Assembly (NCBI GenBank): GCA_036702975.1
Contig: DATNPX010000007.1
Location: forward strand, 1 to 14,540
Direction of reading: 5' to 3'
From: DATNPX01 sp036702975
GTDB taxonomy: Bacteria; Cyanobacteriota; Vampirovibrionia; Obscuribacterales; Obscuribacteraceae
Length of the DNA: 14,540 nt
The notes beneath the pieces were generated by a model. The model worked only from the letters and a program-made list of their open reading frames with translations, made no database searches and was not told the DNA's origin. The translations under genes were made by a program, and so were the position numbers. Positions 1 to 5,571 of the stretch are shown here, piece by piece. Position 1 is the first letter of the stretch. Each line of letters begins with the position of its first letter.

Positions 1-137
1 TAATTTACGCTGGTGTCATTTAATTTGGGTTCGGTGTCAATCAATTTGAGTTCGGCACCACTTTTAGTGGCGGTTAATTCGAGCCAGAAACAGCGGATGA
101 TGTCGCGCCGAACGATTTATGATGTCACGCCGCTACA
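1..137. mobile_element. Transposable-element end (one terminus)
   Basis: This is the exact reverse complement of 14402-14538. The outer boundary is taken at CTACA (133-137), because the element would then have the common TGTAG...CTACA ends and leave a 6-bp target duplication. Inside the end, short units of about 20 bp recur with the core GGTGTCA/GGCGYGACATCA, as in IS families with several transposase-binding sites per end (IS21 and IS481 are examples). No transposase gene is in the window, so the family cannot be named. The rest of the element lies outside the window. Confidence 0.8.
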
Positions 138-777
138 GATAGCCTCCATAAAGCGTCACTTGCTTAGGAAACGCGTAGCTAAAGCCTGGAATAAAAAGCC
201 CGTTAGCGTGAGTACCGGAGTACCAATCACCGATTAGTGAAAAATTCTTGGTCATGGGCTGCTCATAGGTACCTATGAACCCAGCCGTTGTGCGTCCAAA
301 CAATTGTCTCGTTCCTGTGCTGTATCCCCCAGATATCCGTGTTTTTAGACGCGGGAGCCGGCCACTAATGGTTGCATAGCTCCAATTGCCCACGCCACCG
401 TCGCCCAACGTTATAGGCAGCATTTGTCCAACAATCAACTTAAACTCACGGCTAGGCCAGCGTTCAGCGCAAACGGGAAACCCTTTCTTGAAGCCGACGG
501 CAAGCACCGGAGACCCTGCATTCGGTGCTCTTAGATTGAACAGCGTTGCATCTATTTCGGTATTAGCGCCTGCGCCAATTGCTAGATATTCAGTCCCAAG
601 CCAAAAGCGATCAGGGTTCCAGGCGCGAAATTGAGACTCATGTTGAATGAAAACCTTACCACGAGGCAATGTATCTGGAGACGGAACGTTGAAAATTGTC
701 TGCTGCGAAAGTGCCGGATTGCATGCAACAGTCAGGGTAACTGAGGCTATAAAAAACAGGCGAAACAAAAGGTTCAT
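133..777 (-). pseudogene. Outer-membrane beta-barrel-like protein, 3' end cut off by the transposable element
   Basis: The ORF encodes 214 residues. It starts with a hydrophobic signal sequence of about 24 residues ending near ALS-QQ, and the rest is rich in alternating polar/hydrophobic stretches, Gly, Tyr and Phe, as in small outer-membrane barrels. It stops at TAG inside the element end, finishing YGGYL. Joined at the GATAGC duplication to 14331-14396, the frame continues and ends GFVIELAKIF-stop, for 234 residues in all. A terminal Phe is the usual outer-membrane assembly signal of barrel proteins. The truncation removes that signal, so the product is probably not assembled. No specific family is recognised. 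The roughly 200 bases upstream (778-977) hold no gene; only weak promoter-like sequence is visible there, and the ribosome-binding site is poor. Confidence 0.6.
138..143. repeat. Target-site duplication, left copy (GATAGC)
   Basis: GATAGC directly abuts the element end and matches 14396-14401 in direct orientation. Direct repeats on the two outer sides of an element are the product of a single insertion. If the element is taken to end in CTGTAG, the duplication shrinks to ATAG. Confidence 0.75.
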
Positions 778-977
778 TCTACTCGTTTCGTCCTCGCGTC
801 CGATTATGTGTGGGCATTCGGCACGTCCGATAAGGTTGGTTATGTATTATTCCCAGCTGTTGAAAACCAGAAAGCCTTATCCAGTCAGGGATTCAGGATT
901 TCATTTTTTTCGCACTTCCCGACCAATGACTGATAATATCCTAGTTCAACCGCTCCACAAGCCATTTTTGGGGTGCC

Positions 978-1244
978 CTACGCCGATTTCCTCGACTCCA
1001 TATCTTTGATAATCGATAGGGAGTGCTCAAACACTGTCTGCTTGATGAACGTCTGATACGGGATGCCCATCAGCTTAGCTGCCTGCTTCACTACGTCCAA
1101 TGCCTCTCGGTTCCAGCGAAAGTTCACCCGCGCCAGCTCGTCCTCTTCATCCGCCTGCGCGATCATGCGATCTACCCTCGCCTCCATCTCTGGTGGCAGC
1201 TCAATCTCGCCCAGCTTCTCGTAATTACGTCTCTTCTCAGGCAT
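978..1244 (-). CDS. CopG/BrnA-like antitoxin candidate
   Basis: A protein of 88 residues. The second half (about 38-78) reads like a ribbon-helix-helix DNA-binding domain of the CopG/BrnA antitoxin kind: strand VNFRWN, helix EALDVVKQAAKLMG, then IPYQTFIKQTVFEHSL. The IPYQTxI stretch is typical of this group. The first half is acidic and helical, suited to wrapping a toxin. The ATG at 1244 is chosen over the GTG at 1253 because GAGG lies eight bases before it. It starts 11 bases after the stop of the upstream gene, so the two are probably translated together. The toxin-first order matches BrnT/BrnA and HigB/HigA modules. Expected role: neutralise the 86-residue protein and repress the pair. 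Confidence 0.6.
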   Translation of the reverse strand: MPEKRRNYEKLGEIELPPEMEARVDRMIAQADEEDELARVNFRWNREALDVVKQAAKLMGIPYQTFIKQTVFEHSLSIIKDMESRKSA

Positions 1245-1255
1245 GATGCCCACCT

Positions 1256-1516
1256 CTACAGTCGAAAACAGCTCACTATCATTACTACCTTCGGCTCGTC
1301 AAGCCAAAACCAATACAATCCGTGCGTGTCCGTGTAGTTTTCGAAGCGCTCAAACTGCTCATTCCAGCTCGGCTCTGAGTCGAAATACACGTCCAGGGCG
1401 TCGTCAATTGTCGTTAGATGCCTGGCATAGATGTGCAGCATGTCTGGGTCCACTTCGTCCATTTTGAAAACGAATCTGATGCCGTTTTCGACAACATGCT
1501 CAAACTTCCTTGCCAT
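1256..1516 (-). CDS. Putative toxin of a toxin-first toxin-antitoxin pair
   Basis: A protein of 86 residues with no signal peptide or membrane segment. The predicted pattern is beta strands near the N terminus (GIRFVFKMDE), helices in the middle, and a C-terminal strand VVMIVSCFRL, which resembles the closing strand of small RelE/BrnT-fold RNases. No family motif is clear enough to name it. The assignment rests on size, on the gene order directly before a CopG-like antitoxin, and on the plasmid setting. The ATG at 1516 has GAGG six bases upstream and is preferred over an in-frame GTG at 1528. An inverted repeat at 1556-1584 lies just upstream and could be the operator. Confidence 0.45.
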   Translation of the reverse strand: MARKFEHVVENGIRFVFKMDEVDPDMLHIYARHLTTIDDALDVYFDSEPSWNEQFERFENYTDTHGLYWFWLDEPKVVMIVSCFRL

Positions 1517-1555
1517 GCCGGCCCTCACGCCCCGTCAGCGCAATTTTATCGCATT

Positions 1556-1584
1556 GGTGGCAATTTGCCTATATTATTGCCACC
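1556..1584. promoter_or_regulatory. Inverted repeat upstream of the toxin-antitoxin pair, possible operator
   Basis: GGTGGCAAT (1556-1564) and its exact reverse complement ATTGCCACC (1576-1584) are separated by 11 AT-rich bases. A nested GGCAA-T-TTGCC shares the first arm. AT-rich stretches that could serve as -10 elements on the minus strand lie inside and just downstream. The position, 40 bases before the toxin start and after the end of the mobilization genes, fits an autoregulated promoter of the pair. Confidence 0.4.
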
Positions 1585-1603
1585 GAGCTTCCGGTACTCT
1601 CCG

Positions 1604-2047
1604 TCACCAACACTTTCCAATTTGACGACGCAATCTAGCTTGTTCGTCGGGTGCTAGAGCTTTGACGAACTTAAAGACCTGCGCTGTCCTCGGTGGCTCG
1701 GCCTTCCATTGCTCCGCTCTGCGCTCCAAGTCCGCCCACACAACTTCAGCATCAACAAACTCACCCCTCTCCGAAGAATCGATGCCTTTCTGCAATTCGC
1801 GCCGCAGATTTTCCCACTCTTCTGGAGTGCGACGAGCATCTATTTCATAGTGGATGACTTCATCAGTTGGTGGTGGCAATCCTTGAGCAGCTCGCATTTC
1901 GGTAAGCTCTTGTTTGAGGCGATCCCAGGCGTCATCCCACGATTTGAAGTCCAGCCACCGGCCGATCTGCTTACGCTCTTCGTCAGTGAACTGATCGACC
2001 AGATTGATTACTTCGTCAAAAGACGCTCGATTTGATGGCTTATCCAT
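1604..2047 (-). CDS. Helical protein of unknown function in the mobilization operon
   Basis: A charged, mostly helical protein of 147 residues, without signal peptide or membrane segment. Two similar helical pieces occur near its ends: EVINLVDQFTDEERKQIGRW (about 12-31) and VFKFVKALAPDEQARLRRQI (about 123-143). They look like an internal duplication. A stretch in between, SSERGEFVDAEVVWADLERR, resembles the flexible C-terminal tail of ParD-type antitoxins (a Gly-Glu-x-Val-Asp turn followed by a helix). No ParE-like toxin lies beside it. It starts 26 bases after the preceding gene and is likely co-transcribed with the mob genes. It may be an orphan antitoxin or a relaxosome accessory protein; neither can be shown here. 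Confidence 0.5.
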   Translation of the reverse strand: MDKPSNRASFDEVINLVDQFTDEERKQIGRWLDFKSWDDAWDRLKQELTEMRAAQGLPPPTDEVIHYEIDARRTPEEWENLRRELQKGIDSSERGEFVDAEVVWADLERRAEQWKAEPPRTAQVFKFVKALAPDEQARLRRQIGKCW

Positions 2048-2073
2048 TTACCCAGCCTGCTTCAAGACCAGTC

Positions 2074-2457
2074 TCATCTTACATCGTCCCCTTCTTCCAT
2101 CAAATATTCTTGAGCAAAGCCCTCCGCCCATTGATCGGTCTGCGCTAAGAAAGCTTCCTTTTCGCCCTTCTCCGGGATGGTGCCGCCCCCGATTAGCCGT
2201 GCTGAATCCGCGCAAAAGCCCACCGCCATGCTCGCCAGAAACTGCGCTTTCCCGGCTGCCATCGCTGTTTTTAGCGCCAGCTTCTCCAAGCGCTCCATTT
2301 TGGCGCTCAATACGCTACCCGCCGGATCGTTCACCAGACCGGCGACGATTAACTCTCTCACTACGTCCGACACTTTTTTATTCTGCACGCTCGCCCGCCG
2401 TTGCAGCTCTTCCAGCACTTCTTCAGGCAGTCTTACTGCTACTGTGTTGCTCGCCAT
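2074..2457 (-). CDS. Ribbon-helix-helix DNA-binding protein
   Basis: A protein of 127 residues. Residues 4-42 form a clear Arc/CopG ribbon-helix-helix: strand TVAVRLP, helix EEVLEELQRRASVQN, turn KKVS, helix DVVRELIVAGL. Residues 50-127 are mostly helical, Ala-rich and end in an acidic tail, with no recognised domain. It starts three bases after the relaxase stop codon, so the two genes are translationally linked. Ribbon-helix-helix proteins beside a relaxase commonly bind oriT or repress the mob operon. A plasmid maintenance regulator is the alternative. Confidence 0.65.
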   Translation of the reverse strand: MASNTVAVRLPEEVLEELQRRASVQNKKVSDVVRELIVAGLVNDPAGSVLSAKMERLEKLALKTAMAAGKAQFLASMAVGFCADSARLIGGGTIPEKGEKEAFLAQTDQWAEGFAQEYLMEEGDDVR

Positions 2458-2460
2458 TTT

Positions 2461-4041
2461 TTACCATCGCCCCCATTCATCGCGTTCAAAGGGACTCCTG
2501 TCTTTTTCTTCGCGTTTACGTTTACGCTCCTTCTTCTCTTCGTCCCGCTTTCGCTCTGCCTCTTCCTGCGCCTTCTCTATCTTTTCTCGCGCTTCTCTGT
2601 CGCGCTCTTCCTGCGACTTGATTTCCCACGGCATCCGCAAGCCCTTGAGCGCTTCAGCGCTCCGGTCTTTCTCGCGCTCGTCCACACTGCGTTTTGCATC
2701 TTCCAGTCCGTCAATTTGCTCCTTGAGATAGTCGCGGTTCCGGTCATCCAGCGGAATCGAGCGCACAATTTCACTTGCTATCGCCGCCTCTGTCATGAAC
2801 AGGCCAACAATCGGATTTCTCATAAGGTGCTCCTGTAGCGGGTCTATGACTCGTCCGCCTTCGGCCGCCTTCAAGTCTTCCATCGTCTTGCTGCGCTCGA
2901 ACTTCTTGTGCGTCCGCTGTAGCTCCGCCTCCAGAGCGCCAGAAAAGCGCTCCCGATCCTTTGCCTCCATCCAGCCGCGTAGTTTCTGATAGTCCTCAAA
3001 GGGTAGCCGCTCGTCGCTCTCTCTCAGTCGGCTAGCCAGATCCGTGAGCTTTTCGTAACTGTCTTTCTTACCGTAGCTCTCGCCCTGGTAGTCAAATTCG
3101 TCCCGCCGGCCCTTCTCCTGGGCTGGTTTCTTTTCGTCCGGTTTCCGCTCTCCTAGCCGTTCTTTGTCTTTGATCCAGCCAACCAGTTTTTTGTAGTCGT
3201 CCTTCGGTATGCGCTCTTCATAGTTGTCCCAAAGATACTCATTCAGGTCCCGCAATTCCTTGAGATTATTGGCTTTCGACCATTCCCGCCCGGCTGCCTC
3301 AATTGCGTCCTGATGATACGGACGATCTGGCCGCTCTGGCTCATCGCGCTTTTTCTCGGGCTCTTTGTCCTTAGCGTCCTCTTTCTCTTTCCAGTCTTTG
3401 TAAGGCTCTAGCTGCTCCCGGATTATTTTCTCATGCAGCCAGGGCAATTCCAGCCCTTCTCTGATTCGCTCTTCCCGCGCCGCTTCCCTCTCTCTCACTC
3501 GCTCAGCGCGCCGCTCTTTTTCTCGGTCTTCTCGTTCGCGCCTGGAGCGCTCCAGCTCTAACGGGTGGCACCTTTCCAGATATCGATCACCGTATTCCTT
3601 CACTTTGTCGATGTCTTTTAGATCAATGCGAACATCAGTACCATTGCGGTCCTTGCCCAGAACTACGACATGTATGTGATGGTGCTCCGTGTTGTTGTGG
3701 GCGACTGCGAACCACTCCAGGTCCCGCCCCATATCCCGGCTCAGGTTCTGCATCACTTCTCGCGTGAATGCTTTCTTGTCCGCAGGATTTATCTCTGGAG
3801 CTAGTGTCAGCTTATGCACTACTACCCGGCTGCCGTTCAATTCTTTGATCGCTTCTCGCATCTCTCGCGCGTTTATTCTGTCCTCGCGATCATTGAACAT
3901 TTCCCGGCCGCCTTTCTCTCGGTCCGGTCCAGGGCGATGCTGAATGTATTTCACATGCGCCAGCGCTTTGCCGATGGCCACTACTTTGCCGCCACTTCGC
4001 TTGCCTCGCCCTGCTATGAACTTGTGCCTGACGACGACCAT
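2461..4041 (-). CDS. Relaxase/mobilization endonuclease with HxH motif
   Basis: A protein of 526 residues. The N-terminal 160 residues resemble the VirD2/MobA-type relaxase domain. ALAHVKYIQHRPG (about 27-39) contains the likely catalytic Tyr32, matching the AHLRYIQRDG region of VirD2-like (DUF3363-type) relaxases. H115 together with H122-I-H124 in NNTEHHHIHVVVLGKDRNG forms the metal-binding triad. Such enzymes nick one strand at oriT and stay covalently bound through Tyr while the strand is transferred. Residues 163-240 are an Arg/Glu/Lys-rich helical or coiled-coil stretch. Two copies of a 45-residue module follow (about 251-298 and 320-365, each with R-I/L-P-x-x-DY-x-KL-x-GW), then another charged helical tail. 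The gene starts three bases after the accessory gene. Whether it belongs to MOB_P or MOB_Q is left open. Confidence 0.85.
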   Translation of the reverse strand: MVVVRHKFIAGRGKRSGGKVVAIGKALAHVKYIQHRPGPDREKGGREMFNDREDRINAREMREAIKELNGSRVVVHKLTLAPEINPADKKAFTREVMQNLSRDMGRDLEWFAVAHNNTEHHHIHVVVLGKDRNGTDVRIDLKDIDKVKEYGDRYLERCHPLELERSRREREDREKERRAERVREREAAREERIREGLELPWLHEKIIREQLEPYKDWKEKEDAKDKEPEKKRDEPERPDRPYHQDAIEAAGREWSKANNLKELRDLNEYLWDNYEERIPKDDYKKLVGWIKDKERLGERKPDEKKPAQEKGRRDEFDYQGESYGKKDSYEKLTDLASRLRESDERLPFEDYQKLRGWMEAKDRERFSGALEAELQRTHKKFERSKTMEDLKAAEGGRVIDPLQEHLMRNPIVGLFMTEAAIASEIVRSIPLDDRNRDYLKEQIDGLEDAKRSVDEREKDRSAEALKGLRMPWEIKSQEERDREAREKIEKAQEEAERKRDEEKKERKRKREEKDRSPFERDEWGRW

Positions 4042-4044
4042 TGC

Positions 4045-4470
4045 TTACTCGCTTTGCCCTTTCACTTTCTTCTTCATCGCGTCGACCAATTCCCGCTCGT
4101 CCTTCGTCACCGCTCGGTTCTGTTTCTGATTGGCAGTGCTTGATGCTGCCTCAAACGATGCTCTGCCTTCTTTCGTCCTGCTCATTTGCGAATACGTCAG
4201 CTCGAAAACTGTCCCGATCTGCCGTCCCTGTCTGGCTAGCATGGCGCACACTCGGTTAGCCATGCCGTCTATCGCCTGGGCGATCACCGTGTCGCGTGGC
4301 TCGTTCTTCAGGTCGTCAACGTGGTCCAGGTACCAGAGCACCGCCTCTCTAACTACCTCCGACTTGGTTTTGCCTTCCACCTTTGCCAGGTCGTCCACCC
4401 GTTTGAAGTCCTGCCGCGTCAGTTTCGTCTCTACTTTCGGCATGAAAACGCGCTTTTTGGCTTCTATCAT
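4045..4470 (-). CDS. MobC-like ribbon-helix-helix relaxosome accessory protein
   Basis: A protein of 141 residues. Residues 13-52 (VETKLTRQDFKRVDDLAKVE, then GKTKSEVVREAVLWYLDHVD) are a ribbon-helix-helix domain; the rest is helical, with a Lys-rich C terminus. Small proteins of this build directly upstream of a relaxase bind oriT and help the relaxase find its nick site. The ATG at 4470 is preferred. A GTG at 4503 would sit almost at the predicted transcription start, whereas 4470 has GCGAGGT about ten bases upstream. It is the first gene of the mobilization operon; its stop is three bases before the relaxase start, and the candidate oriT lies 300 bases upstream. Confidence 0.65.
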   Translation of the reverse strand: MIEAKKRVFMPKVETKLTRQDFKRVDDLAKVEGKTKSEVVREAVLWYLDHVDDLKNEPRDTVIAQAIDGMANRVCAMLARQGRQIGTVFELTYSQMSRTKEGRASFEAASSTANQKQNRAVTKDERELVDAMKKKVKGQSE

Positions 4471-4506
4471 CGAGCCGATACCTCGCTGCTCATCCTCAAC
4501 CACTCT

Positions 4507-4537
4507 ATTATAAGTGAGCCGGTATTTTTTATATCAA
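4507..4537 (-). promoter_or_regulatory. Promoter of the mobilization operon
   Basis: On the minus strand, TTGATA (4532-4537) and a perfect TATAAT (4507-4512) are separated by 19 bases, slightly longer than ideal. Transcription would start near 4500, about 30 bases before the preferred ATG of the accessory gene. Confidence 0.5.
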
Positions 4538-4935
4538 TCAAATATCGAGCCTGTACGTTTACGGCTACTGAGTGGGCATTCGCGATTAGCGAGCCCGCTC
4601 TTTCATCTTGTCTTACCGTATGGTCGCTTCTCTCCCTCCCGGCAAGACCTTCGCGGTGCTCCGGCTGGCGTGTTTGCACTTTCGCCCTTTTTGTGCCCTA
4701 CCTAGTTACTATCTTCGTATACGTGCCGGGTCAAATCGCAAACATCCCATCATACAGGCATTTATCGTCTGGGCACACTACCGACGACGGTCGTCCAATT
4801 TGGTGCCGACTATTTCAAAAGAGGCATGTTGTCTGCGTTTACGCCAATTAACTACTATTACATCAAAAATAATCCAAGACCAGTAAGCGGTTGCCCTGCG
4901 GGCGTTTACATATGCTCCAATCGATGTAATTAGGC
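4538..4935. other. Non-coding region between the divergent mob and mazEF operons
   Basis: About 400 bases with no convincing gene. CGTTTAC occurs three times in the same orientation (4556-4562, 4836-4842, 4903-4909), twice with a preceding G. A perfect inverted repeat lies at 4783-4795. A short hairpin, GCCC-TGC-GGGC, is near 4892-4902. This is the expected place for the transfer origin and its protein-binding sites. Confidence 0.5.
4771..4795 (-). other. Candidate origin of transfer (oriT)
   Basis: On the minus strand a 6+1+6 inverted repeat, GACGAC-C-GTCGTC (4783-4795), is followed directly by GGTAGTGTGCCC (4771-4782). The RSF1010/R1162-type oriT has the same layout: an inverted repeat followed by CGGTAAGTGCGCCCT. 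The sequence here (CGGTA-GTGTGCCC) differs by one missing A and one C-to-T change. The nick would fall in the GCCC. The position upstream of the accessory and relaxase genes is right. The resemblance is from memory and the match is short, so this is a candidate only. Confidence 0.45.
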
Positions 4936-4974
4936 TTGCGCCTTTCGCCGGAACGTGTTATACTTTTATATAAC
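4936..4974 (+). promoter_or_regulatory. mazEF promoter and operator
   Basis: TTGCGC (4936-4941) and TATACT (4959-4964) with an ideal 17-base spacer form a good sigma-70 promoter. An inverted repeat, GTTATA (4957-4962) and TATAAC (4969-4974), overlaps the -10 element, where binding of the MazE-MazF complex would block transcription. The ribosome-binding site GAGGG (4979-4983) lies seven bases before the mazE ATG. Confidence 0.65.
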
Positions 4975-4990
4975 AAACGAGGGCTAACAG

Positions 4991-5248
4991 ATGCACAAAA
5001 CCAATCTACGCAAAGTTGGTGGCTCGGTCATGATGTCGGTTCCGCCTGCCATTCTCGATCAACTTCACCTGCAAGCCGGGTCCACCGTGACGATAAGCTT
5101 GGACGGGGCTCGACTGGTTGTAGAATCAAGCCCCAAACCAAGATACACGCTTGCCGAGCTGCTAGCCGCCTCCGACTATTCGCAACCACAGCCAGACTCT
5201 GAGCGCGAATGGGTGGACACTGGCGCTACTGGTCGTGAGCTGCTATGA
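4991..5248 (+). CDS. mazE: MazE/ChpBI-type antitoxin
   Basis: A protein of 85 residues. The first 50 form an AbrB/MazE swapped-hairpin DNA-binding domain: LRKVGGSVMMSVPPAILDQL is the typical R-K-x-G-x-S-x-x-x-x-P pattern, followed by LQAGSTVTISLDGARLVVES. The remainder, with YTLAELLAASDY and an acidic end, is the flexible toxin-binding tail. The protein neutralises the partner RNase and represses its own promoter. The stop overlaps the toxin start in ATGA, so translation is coupled. The length is normal for the family. On a plasmid the pair acts as a stability (post-segregational killing) module. Confidence 0.92.
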   Translation: MHKTNLRKVGGSVMMSVPPAILDQLHLQAGSTVTISLDGARLVVESSPKPRYTLAELLAASDYSQPQPDSEREWVDTGATGRELL

Positions 5249-5571
5249 AACGAGGCGACATTTATCTAGTCACCCTTGATCCGTCCCAGGGTCGCGAGCA
5301 GCAAGGATACCGCCCGGTTTTAGTTGTCTCGCCGGATGCCTTCAACCAAGCGACTAATTTACCGGTAGTCCTGCCGATAACCACAGGGGGCGCCTTTGTT
5401 CAACGAATAGGCTTTGCTGTTCTAATCTCTGGCATCAAAACTACCGGCGTCGTTCGTTGCGATCAGCCCCGTGTGATTGACCTTAACGCTCGTCATGGTC
5501 GTAAGGTCGAGACTTTGCCGCCTGCCATCCTGGAAGAAGTAATGGCTAAAGTCATCACCATTTTCGAGTAG
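5245..5571 (+). CDS. mazF: MazF/ChpB-type mRNA interferase toxin
   Basis: A protein of 108 residues covering the whole PemK/MazF fold. It begins KRGDIYLVTLDPSQGREQQG, continues with RPVLVVSPDAFNQ, and has a second block of TTGVVRCDQPRVIDLNAR with the conserved Cys-Asp-Gln-x-Arg-x-x-Asp pattern. The REQQGYRP loop and the DAFNQ stretch place it nearer ChpB than MazF. Enzymes of this family cut mRNA at short specific sequences and stop growth when the labile antitoxin is lost. The family residues are all present and the gene looks intact. Its 3' half is overlapped on the opposite strand by the open frame of the replication gene. Confidence 0.93.
   Translation: MKRGDIYLVTLDPSQGREQQGYRPVLVVSPDAFNQATNLPVVLPITTGGAFVQRIGFAVLISGIKTTGVVRCDQPRVIDLNARHGRKVETLPPAILEEVMAKVITIFE

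Noticed and set aside
13..237. Plus-strand ORF crossing the element end into the interrupted gene.
   Set aside because: It reads through transposon end repeats and the antisense of a better frame; it is an accident of the junction.
2004..2838. Long plus-strand frames rich in Ser/Phe/Arg opposite the mobilization genes.
   Set aside because: They are shadows of highly charged Glu/Arg/Lys-rich coding on the minus strand, with no ribosome-binding sites or domains.
4903..4930. Possible Rho-independent terminator GCCC-TGC-GGGC before mazEF.
   Set aside because: The stem is only four pairs and no T-run follows.
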